The notes under the pieces were generated by a model. The model searched no databases and was not told where the DNA came from. It saw only the letters and a program-made list of their open reading frames with translations. This document shows, in pieces, positions 24,167 through 30,197 of a stretch of 30,197 nt of DNA; within the stretch, counting starts at the first letter, position 1, and each line of letters opens with the position of its first letter. This DNA is from an uncultured Lachnospiraceae bacterium (lineage in GTDB: Bacteria > Bacillota > Clostridia > Lachnospirales > Lachnospiraceae), in contig CAJUDX010000038.1 in assembly GCA_910584785.1 (NCBI GenBank), forward strand, positions 1-30,197. Reading direction: 5' to 3'. The translations under genes and the position numbers were made by a program.

Positions 24167-24277
24167 GAGGAGCTGGTGCAAAATGCGGTTGATGCACAAT
24201 ATATGGATGAAACACTTATGGTTTCTGTCGTATATCATGCACTTAGCCGTTATTCTGCAACAGCCCCTCCCTTTTTT
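24167..24277. repeat. Dispersed hairpin repeat, copy B, with nested hairpin in the loop
   Basis: The arms GAGGAGCTGGTGCAAAAT (from 24167) and ATTCTGCAACAGCCCCTCCC (to about 24271) pair imperfectly and are followed by T6. The loop has the same GCGGTTGATGCAC and TTAGCCGTTATT as copy A (1418-1487), but about 44 extra bases lie between them. The extra bases form their own hairpin (ATATATGGATGAAAC with GTTTCTGTCGTATAT) and end by repeating ATGCAC. The element separates convergent res and AGCS genes and touches the AGCS stop codon. Both copies have the same orientation on the plus strand, so it behaves as a dispersed repeat and not as a gene-linked terminator. Confidence 0.8.
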
Positions 24278-25787
24278 ACCTTCCTGCCTTAATTGCTTCT
24301 TCCTGTTCCTTCTGAATATCCGAAAAATGAGACAGCATATAACCAACCTCATCTCCTGTCTTTTTCTCAAATGTCCTCGCATTATAATTGCGGGTAATAG
24401 CAACCACTGTGCCAGACAGGGACAAAACACCAATCAGGTTGGGGATGGCCATTAATCCGTTAAAGGTATCGGATAAATCAATCACCAAATCAGCCCCCAT
24501 CATCGAACCAATCAGAACAACAGCCAGGAAAATTACCTTATACACCACAGTCGCCTTCGTTCCAAACAAATACTCCCAGGCCTTTGTTCCATAAAAACTC
24601 CAGCCCAATACGGTGGAGAAGGCAAACAGTGTAACAGCAATGGCAATAAAAATTCCGCCAAATGTACCAAACTGCATCGTAAAAGCCTCTGTTGCCAGCC
24701 CTAACTTCGTTGCCCCGCTTAAGGAAGCCCCTGTTTCCAAATCCACAATACCGGATGTTAAAATTAACAGAGCTGTCATGGTACAGACAATCATAGTATC
24801 AAAAAACACTTCAAAAATTCCCCATAACCCCTGCGTTACCGGTTCCTTAACATTTGATGCCGAGTGAACCATAACCGAAGATCCAAGCCCTGCTTCATTG
24901 GAAAACACACCTCGCTTAAATCCCCAGGTAATCGCCTGTTTAAGCACAGCGCCTCCGACACCGCCCGCAGCTGCCCTCATACTGAATGCACCCTTAAAAA
25001 TGGCACCAAACGCAGGGATAACCATACCCGCGTTCCGCAGAATAATGATCAGTGAACCTACAATGTAAAAAACCGCCATAAACGGGACAATTCTTTCATT
25101 CGCCCGCGCAATCCGGCTGATGCCGCCGAGAATAACAAGTGCTGCCGCTATCACGATAATACCGCCGATTATCAGGCCATCTGCTGCCGTATTTCCTGTA
25201 AACTGGATAACATTTAAAACACTTTCCTTAATTGAGGCCACCTGTCCCATATTGCCGATGCCAAACGAAGCAAACACAGCAAACAGAGAAAAAAGAACAG
25301 CCAGGATTTTTCCAATTCCTGCACAGCCCTTTTTTGAGCCAAGTCCATCTCTTAAGTAATACATGGCACCGCCGCACCATTCCCCGTGTTCATTCCTGCG
25401 GCGGAAATAGATGCCCAGCACATTTTCAGAATAATTCGTCATCATACCCACAAGGGCTGCCACCCACATCCAGAACACCGCTCCTGGCCCGCCCATGGTA
25501 ATCGCATAGGCAATCCCGGAAATATTTCCTGTGCCAATCGTCGCTGACAATGCCGTACACAGCGCCTGAAACTGAGAAATTGAATGTTCATCCTCTGCCT
25601 TTAAAATATCCTTTTTCTTAAACAGGCTTCCTACGGTTTCCCTCATGGAATGGCTAAAATGGGTAAACTGGAAAAACCGGGTCAGCACCGTCATCAGAAC
25701 ACCTGTTCCAATTAACAGCATCAACGCCGGAACGCCCCAGACAAGATTGTTTACTGCGCTGTTGATTTGTGTCACCTTTTCAAGCAT
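24276..25787 (-). CDS. Sodium:alanine/glycine symporter (AGCS family)
   Basis: A membrane transporter of about 503 residues with roughly eleven hydrophobic segments. Family signatures include ALCTALSATIGTGNISGIAYAI near residue 70, GGPGAVFWMWVAALVGM, GAMYYLRDGLG, and WGFKRGVFSNEAGLGSSVM near residue 300. It imports alanine, glycine or a related small amino acid with sodium. The frame opens at 25796, but AGGAAGG abuts that ATG. The ATG at 25787 (MLEKVTQ) has nine-base spacing and is preferred. It is monocistronic, with promoter 25950-25978 and the leader element shared with the aminotransferase at 79-1386. Confidence 0.93.
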   Translation of the reverse strand: MLEKVTQINSAVNNLVWGVPALMLLIGTGVLMTVLTRFFQFTHFSHSMRETVGSLFKKKDILKAEDEHSISQFQALCTALSATIGTGNISGIAYAITMGGPGAVFWMWVAALVGMMTNYSENVLGIYFRRRNEHGEWCGGAMYYLRDGLGSKKGCAGIGKILAVLFSLFAVFASFGIGNMGQVASIKESVLNVIQFTGNTAADGLIIGGIIVIAAALVILGGISRIARANERIVPFMAVFYIVGSLIIILRNAGMVIPAFGAIFKGAFSMRAAAGGVGGAVLKQAITWGFKRGVFSNEAGLGSSVMVHSASNVKEPVTQGLWGIFEVFFDTMIVCTMTALLILTSGIVDLETGASLSGATKLGLATEAFTMQFGTFGGIFIAIAVTLFAFSTVLGWSFYGTKAWEYLFGTKATVVYKVIFLAVVLIGSMMGADLVIDLSDTFNGLMAIPNLIGVLSLSGTVVAITRNYNARTFEKKTGDEVGYMLSHFSDIQKEQEEAIKAGR

Positions 25788-25817
25788 AAATACCATCCTT
25801 CCTATTACACATCCTTA

Positions 25818-25873
25818 TTTACTGTAAAAGTTCACCGCCGATTAGGCGGTCTAAGTTCAGGTATTCCAAGTGC
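25818..25873 (-). promoter_or_regulatory. Conserved leader element, right copy (candidate regulatory RNA or operator)
   Basis: Read on the minus strand it equals 1-56 at 54 of 56 bases, including the ACCGCC/GGCGGT hairpin, and lies some 30 bases before the AGCS start. Here the upstream part can be seen. GCGCCC (near 25912-25917) pairs with GGGCGC (25871-25876), enclosing a GTGGT-CGT-ACCAC hairpin and an A/T-rich linker. Together they form a compact two-domain RNA fold of about 100 nt inside a leader of about 155 nt. The class is not recognised. Confidence 0.65.
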
Positions 25874-25949
25874 GCCCGGCAGACGTTTATTTATGGTGGT
25901 ACGACCACTTGTGGGCGCATGGAGGTTTATATGAATTTATCCCAGTAAC

Positions 25950-25978
25950 ATTTTAGCGCATTAAACTATTTGTGTCAA
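25950..25978 (-). promoter_or_regulatory. AGCS symporter promoter
   Basis: Minus-strand TTGACA (25973-25978), 17 bases, TAAAAT (25950-25955). This is a near-perfect sigma-A promoter that predicts a start near 25943, so the whole leader element is transcribed. A strong promoter with a structured leader argues for control after initiation. Confidence 0.75.
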
Positions 25979-26143
25979 TTTGTTTTTTTGGTCATTGGCT
26001 ATTTGCTATTTTAAAAATCTGTTTTTTCTCGCAATTTTTCTCACAATACTTCTGCTTTACAGTTATTATGTTGAGTATCATCTTTTTATCTCATATTATC
26101 CCGTTTTAATATAAATATCTTTTGCTTTTATGCAATCTAATGC

Positions 26144-27211
26144 TTATAATTGTTTTATTAATGTTAATAATTCTATTAATGATTCTGGTATAATAATCTC
26201 TCCTGGATAAATCATTTTAAATCTTTTTATCAAATCATCTATACTCTTATATCTTATACTACTTTTACGTAAAATCAAACGATACAAAAGTATTAATGTT
26301 GGTGCTTTTTCATATAGAATGTAAGGAGTCATCTGAGCTGTTGAAAAGTATCCAATTAATACGTAATTTTTATCTATTTCATTTGCTCTAATTTCCCACA
26401 TAACGCGATTTACTTCTTCTTCAAAAGCAAACGGAAGATTATTTGTTTCGTTAGGATGTCTTCTTAAAATAATTTTCTCCCTTATTCTACTTAATATTTC
26501 TGTCACTTTTTCATTAATATCAGGAGCAATGCACGGTTCTGCTGTTAATGGTTGTTGTAAAAAAATTATTTTTTTTGAATAAGCATTATTTTCTTCACAA
26601 TGAAATACATGTTTCAACAATTTTAAAGTTTCCTTATCAATCTCAGGCATAGGTTTTATTGGATATGGATAATATGTTGCTTTAAAATTAACATTATTTA
26701 AGTACAAGGATTCAATTGAAACACATAAATCTCCCTTATGAAAAATTTTATTTAAAACTACATTCAATATTCTTTTTTTGCGAACTATTCTCTCATCACC
26801 TTGATAAGAAATCATCCCATCCTCTAAAAAAATTACACGAGCTTTTTTATTAAGTTCAATCAAATGGAGAAAGAATCCCAAAAATCCACTTCCTATTATT
26901 ATTTCATAATTATTCAACTTAATATTTTTTGATTCCTGAGTCAAATCACGTGTTATTGCTTTATAGGGAAACATATAATCTTTAAAAAGCTGTATTCTGG
27001 CTTTTAATTCATTTTTTTCATTTTTCTTACTGAATAAATAAATGTTTTTAAATAAATGAATATCATTTAATCCTTTCAAACATTTAATATTATCTGGAAT
27101 ATCCAAAATAAAAATATCGCTATTTTCTTTTGTGTTTTCAATATCATGATAAATAAAATTAATGGAATTAAAAATCTGGAAAGGTCTCCAGCATACAAAT
27201 GCACATTTCAT
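26144..27211 (-). CDS. Putative sialyltransferase-like glycosyltransferase (GT52-like)
   Basis: A 355-residue cytoplasmic protein, assigned with caution. The opening MKCAFVCWRPFQIFNSINFI resembles the CKTPFQ start of family 52 sialyltransferases. A mid-protein VIFLEDGMISYQG, IIFLQQPLT and IILRRHPNE (about residue 255) fit the GT-B architecture of polysialyl/GT52-like enzymes. There is no signal peptide or membrane segment. It follows the NeuB-family gene by 10 bases, so it would transfer the CMP-activated nonulosonic acid made by its neighbours to a surface glycan. Codon use is extremely AT-rich. Acceptor and linkage are unknown. Confidence 0.6.
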   Translation of the reverse strand: MKCAFVCWRPFQIFNSINFIYHDIENTKENSDIFILDIPDNIKCLKGLNDIHLFKNIYLFSKKNEKNELKARIQLFKDYMFPYKAITRDLTQESKNIKLNNYEIIIGSGFLGFFLHLIELNKKARVIFLEDGMISYQGDERIVRKKRILNVVLNKIFHKGDLCVSIESLYLNNVNFKATYYPYPIKPMPEIDKETLKLLKHVFHCEENNAYSKKIIFLQQPLTAEPCIAPDINEKVTEILSRIREKIILRRHPNETNNLPFAFEEEVNRVMWEIRANEIDKNYVLIGYFSTAQMTPYILYEKAPTLILLYRLILRKSSIRYKSIDDLIKRFKMIYPGEIIIPESLIELLTLIKQL

Positions 27212-27224
27212 AGATTTATATAAC

Positions 27225-28262
27225 CTAAATCATGTCCCATGTAAGGATTGTGTCTTCTTCTAAATCACTAATAACTCTTCTGCCAACAACAATCTCTGTA
27301 AACTCAGGAGAAATTCCAGTTCCAGGTCTCTTTGGAATCAAATCCTCCTGCTTTATCACTTCTCCCGACTTCATATTCTTATTAAGGACAAGTGAACGCC
27401 TTGCTTCTCTTCGTGGAATAATTTCACACTCCAACACGGTTTTTTCAGCAGACCCCAGTACCTTATTTATCCATTCAAAATTTGCAATAGCTTTTTTAAA
27501 ATCTTCTGGATCTCCCGCATGATAATGATCATTTCCGGGAAGTGTTTTATCAAGGGTAAAGTGTTTCTCAATAACCTCTGCTCCAAGCAAATACGCAGTA
27601 GCCAGTGTCATCATTGTATTATCAGGCGCAACATGATCACTGAAACCCACCCTTATATCTGAAAAGTTTTTCTTTAATGTTTCAATGATTCTAAGGTTAG
27701 CATTTTGTGCCTCTGTCGGGTATGACAAAACACAATGTAAGACTACAATGTCCTTACAACCGCTTTCTTTTAATGCTCGTATGGCCACATCAACTTCTGA
27801 AAGATATGAAGCTCCAACGGATAAAAATACAGGTTTTCCTTTTTTTCCAATATGACGAATAAATGGCAAATTTGATAAATCAGAAGATGAAATTTTATAG
27901 AAATCTACCATATCTTTCAAATAATCCGCTGATATATAATCAAAAGGTGTTGACGTAAAATCCATTCCTTTAGCATGGGTATAATTACAAAGCTCACGAT
28001 ATTCTGCTTCTCCGAATCTATCATGTTTTAAAAATAATTCATATTGTGTTTTTGTTGGTTCTTTTGTTATATCCCAATATGCAGGTGAATTTTTAGATAC
28101 AATTGTCCCTGCTTTATAAGATTGAAATTTTGCACAATTAATCCCCACTTCTGCTGCTTTATCAATATACAATTTAGCTGCATCTAATGCAGATATTCCT
28201 AATACTTTTGCAGTATCATAAAAATTTACACCCATCTCAGCAATTACATAAGGTTTATTCAT
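27225..28262 (-). CDS. neuB: NeuB/SpsE-family nonulosonic acid (sialic acid-type) synthase
   Basis: A 345-residue enzyme that condenses phosphoenolpyruvate with a six-carbon amino sugar to give a nine-carbon nonulosonic acid. The TIM-barrel part (about 1-275) has YVIAEMGVNF at the N-terminus, AKFQSYKAGTIV, SVGAS and VGFSDH. The metal/substrate segment VIEKHFTLDKTLPGNDH follows, then a C-terminal SAF antifreeze-like domain (about 282-345, ARRSLVLNKNMKSGEVI). The HFTLDKTLPG pattern is closer to NeuB/LegI/SpsE than to PseI, but the exact sugar is not decided. GAGGAGG lies four bases before an ATG at 28265 and seven before the ATG at 28262; the latter is preferred. Confidence 0.9.
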   Translation of the reverse strand: MNKPYVIAEMGVNFYDTAKVLGISALDAAKLYIDKAAEVGINCAKFQSYKAGTIVSKNSPAYWDITKEPTKTQYELFLKHDRFGEAEYRELCNYTHAKGMDFTSTPFDYISADYLKDMVDFYKISSSDLSNLPFIRHIGKKGKPVFLSVGASYLSEVDVAIRALKESGCKDIVVLHCVLSYPTEAQNANLRIIETLKKNFSDIRVGFSDHVAPDNTMMTLATAYLLGAEVIEKHFTLDKTLPGNDHYHAGDPEDFKKAIANFEWINKVLGSAEKTVLECEIIPRREARRSLVLNKNMKSGEVIKQEDLIPKRPGTGISPEFTEIVVGRRVISDLEEDTILTWDMI

Positions 28263-28281
28263 CATTTTTCCTCCTCAATTC

Positions 28282-29883
28282 TTATTGTAGCTCATGAATT
28301 AAACGCATTACTCGCTTCCGTCCTCCACGTAAATCATGACATAAAAGCTTATCATGAAAATGCTTTCTGCTTTCCTGTGACATCAAAAGATACATTCTTA
28401 GGTTACTCTCAATAATTTCATCCGCGGGATTTAATCCAATATAAGTGAATCCATTTTCATTACAAACAAATCCATGCTTCTCTTCTCTCTGATTTTGCGC
28501 CATAGAAATAGATGGTATTCCTAACATAGCCAGTTCATATCCTGTTCGTCCACGAGAAGTTATACCAATATCACAACTACTCATTAATTCCGGCATATTA
28601 GGGACATCATATAATACTTCAATATTACTATATTTATTATATTCCATAAGAGTTTCTATATTAGATTTTGCCCTTCCTAAAACCACAACAAAATGATAAT
28701 TTTTATAATCCGGTTTAGTCAGCATATTTAAAATTCTATCAGAATAATTTTGAGGATCTGCACCTCCAAAAGAAATAAAAACACGTTTGACTTCTTTTTT
28801 TATTTCTATTGGCTCATAAAACATAAATAGTTTTCCAGAGATATAATACTTTTCACCAGCATAAACCTGCGGAAATTCCTTTTCATGAAATAATGCATTA
28901 AACACAAGATCAGCTTTTAAAATCCCCTCACCATCATCCTCAAAATTAATAATTTTAGCATTGGGAAGAACTGTTCTAAGTCCGATCATATAGTCAATTG
29001 TTGTAGTCAAAATATCATTAATAAATATAGTATAATTTTGTTTTTTACATTGCTCAAATAATTCAGCTATACCATTCACAGGTATTAAATTATGGGTTGT
29101 TTTTCCAAAAACTTTAAGTTCTGTCTGGTTTATATCATAATAAATATCTGGTTTGACAAAAAACTCATCTGCAATTTCTAAAGCACGATAAATATGCCCT
29201 ATACCACGTTTATTATTACCATTGACATAAATTGCAACTTTCTGCTGTTCCAGTACAGCTATCACATTACGCAAATCATTAAATGTATCTATATCTTGAG
29301 ATTCGTCTTCTGACACTTCATATACATCAACATTAGTACCAATTCGCGTTAAAGGAGATACAATAGATGCCTTCGAAATAACAAAGGCCCCAGTTTCTTT
29401 ATAGCAAGGAGGGAGATATTGCCGATTCAATCGTTCTTTGTAGTTAGGAAATTTTTTTCCTTCTTTATCTCCCCATGATAAATGAGGAGAATTAATAACG
29501 GATATAACTGTATCAAGTTCATTTTCAATAGTATGCAAAATAGCATTATCCAGCGTCGAAACCAGAAGAGTTGGAGATGTTGGCTGCATTGTAACAATGT
29601 AATCCCATTCGCCTTCAGGAACTGCATCAGCAATCACTGCATCTAATGTAATTGTATCTCCACAAAGAGAAGAATCCCTCCATTTTACTTTAGTCCCCAT
29701 TTGCTCAGCAATAATTTTCACTTCTGGAGAATCCGTAGAAACAATAACCTCTGTAATTAAATTTGAAGATAATGCATTCTTAATTGCATAATAAATAAGT
29801 GGATGACCGGCAACTATTCTTATATTTTTGTTCGGAATCCCCCTGGAACCTGCTCTAGCCGGAATAACTGCTAAAATATTCAT
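28282..29883 (-). CDS. Cytidylyltransferase-PseG/SpsG-like fusion for CMP-nonulosonate synthesis
   Basis: A 533-residue two-domain protein. Residues 1-about 225 are a CMP-sialic acid synthetase-type cytidylyltransferase (NeuA/PseF/SpsF) with IPARAGSRGIPNKN at the N-terminus and VTMQPTSP. Residues about 228-533 are a GT-B-like domain related to PseG and Bacillus SpsG: RGIGHIYRALE near 235, FISFGGADPQNYSD, and SRGRTGYELAMLGIPSISMAQN. PseG removes UDP from an activated sugar just before the NeuB step. The fusion therefore combines the steps before and after the adjacent synthase. GGAGG sits four bases before the ATG. It is 17-20 bases upstream of neuB and 25 bases behind the flippase. Confidence 0.87.
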   Translation of the reverse strand: MNILAVIPARAGSRGIPNKNIRIVAGHPLIYYAIKNALSSNLITEVIVSTDSPEVKIIAEQMGTKVKWRDSSLCGDTITLDAVIADAVPEGEWDYIVTMQPTSPTLLVSTLDNAILHTIENELDTVISVINSPHLSWGDKEGKKFPNYKERLNRQYLPPCYKETGAFVISKASIVSPLTRIGTNVDVYEVSEDESQDIDTFNDLRNVIAVLEQQKVAIYVNGNNKRGIGHIYRALEIADEFFVKPDIYYDINQTELKVFGKTTHNLIPVNGIAELFEQCKKQNYTIFINDILTTTIDYMIGLRTVLPNAKIINFEDDGEGILKADLVFNALFHEKEFPQVYAGEKYYISGKLFMFYEPIEIKKEVKRVFISFGGADPQNYSDRILNMLTKPDYKNYHFVVVLGRAKSNIETLMEYNKYSNIEVLYDVPNMPELMSSCDIGITSRGRTGYELAMLGIPSISMAQNQREEKHGFVCNENGFTYIGLNPADEIIESNLRMYLLMSQESRKHFHDKLLCHDLRGGRKRVMRLIHELQ

Positions 29884-29908
29884 AAAACCTCCTCTTTAAG
29901 ATCTGTAG

Positions 29909-30197
29909 TTACCAAATTCCTTTTTTATAAACTGTTCTAAGTAAAATAAATCCATCAATACATGCAATTCCCCATCTAATAGCTATCGAATGCCTTAATA
30001 AAGTAAAGGATAAAAATGCAGTCAATAAAATCAACCAAATGCTAGGCATAAAAAATGAAAATGTATATGGATAATCTTCCTTATCCATCCTACTTGCTCC
30101 AATTTGATGGAAAAGCCACAAAATAGCATAAGAAATACAAGTTGCAAACGCCGCTCCATCTATTCCATATCGAGGAATTAACAAAAAATTAATTAAC
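29909..30197 (-). CDS. Polysaccharide flippase (Wzx/MATE-like), C-terminal part, cut by the window
   Basis: Only the last 96 or so codons are inside the window, and the frame stays open to its edge. LIPRYGIDGAAFATCISYAIL is the conserved C-terminal pattern of Wzx-type oligosaccharide flippases (MVF superfamily), and two further hydrophobic segments follow. The product would move lipid-linked glycan repeat units across the membrane, in keeping with the nonulosonate genes downstream. The apparent TTG start near the edge is an internal leucine. Which glycan is moved cannot be told. Confidence 0.8.
   Translation of the reverse strand, partial: LINFLLIPRYGIDGAAFATCISYAILWLFHQIGASRMDKEDYPYTFSFFMPSIWLILLTAFLSFTLLRHSIAIRWGIACIDGFILLRTVYKKGIW

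Larger units (their letters stand above)
25788..26143. other. Intergenic region upstream of AGCS
   Basis: About 355 bases without a protein gene. The half nearest AGCS holds the leader element, its upstream stem and the promoter. From about 25980 to 26143 the sequence is AT-rich with T-runs, and I see no gene, no clear terminator for the glycan genes and no repeat. A five-codon frame with a ribosome site (25931-25948, plus) looks accidental. Confidence 0.6.

Noticed and set aside
25890..25918. GGTGGTACGACC on the plus strand, resembling the T-box antiterminator GGTGGNACCGCG
   Set aside because: It is on the strand opposite to the AGCS transcript, lacks the CGCG part and specifier stem, and has no gene downstream.

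Overview
This window looks like a chromosomal segment of a gut-type Firmicute, most likely a Lachnospiraceae-like clostridium. The evidence is indirect: GGAGG-type ribosome binding sites, sigma-A style promoters, lipoproteins with Thr/Ala/Glu-rich linkers just after the lipid-anchored cysteine, YesM/YesN-type two-component regulation, and moderate GC in the first 18 kb. There are no rRNA or tRNA genes, no CRISPR array and no transposase gene in view.

Layout. (a) 1-1386: a divergent class V PLP aminotransferase, preceded by a 56-base leader element. (b) 1506-3954, minus: a three-gene polar amino acid ABC transporter (binding protein, permease, ATPase). (c) 4181-4486: a small coiled-coil membrane protein. 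(d) 4594-14126, minus: a galactose/methylgalactoside block. mglB-mglA-mglC is the transporter. Immediately upstream lies an overlapping four-gene set: AraC-type response regulator, sensor kinase, and two membrane-anchored periplasmic binding-protein-like sensors, one of them a non-lipidated MglB paralogue. (e) 14156-17774: corrinoid genes cobD and a cobQ-cbiC fusion whose linker is a 27-bp minisatellite. (f) 17872-18624: a VanX-type D-Ala-D-Ala dipeptidase lipoprotein. (g) 18625-24085: an AT-rich insert with a type III restriction-modification pair behind its own near-consensus promoter. (h) 24276-25787: an AGCS-family sodium:amino acid symporter. (i) 26144-30197: a very AT-rich surface-glycan block with a GT52-like transferase, a NeuB-family synthase, a cytidylyltransferase fused to a PseG/SpsG-like domain, and the end of a flippase.

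The most unusual signal is at the two ends of the first 26 kb. The aminotransferase and the AGCS symporter, 24 kb apart and facing each other, carry the same 56-base leader (54 of 56 identical) immediately before their ribosome binding sites, centred on an ACCGCC/GGCGGT hairpin. On the symporter side a TTGACA-17-TAAAAT promoter and an upstream stem extend it into a leader of about 155 nt. I do not recognise it as any riboswitch class I know. It is a candidate regulatory RNA or operator defining a small amino acid regulon. A second dispersed element, a long hairpin with a conserved loop, sits downstream of both genes and probably works as a bidirectional terminator.

Other points worth checking are the CobQ-CbiC fusion with its repeat linker, the two-anchored-sensor signalling set next to mgl, and the cytidylyltransferase-SpsG fusion. 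Functions are inferred by motif reading only; no database search was run.
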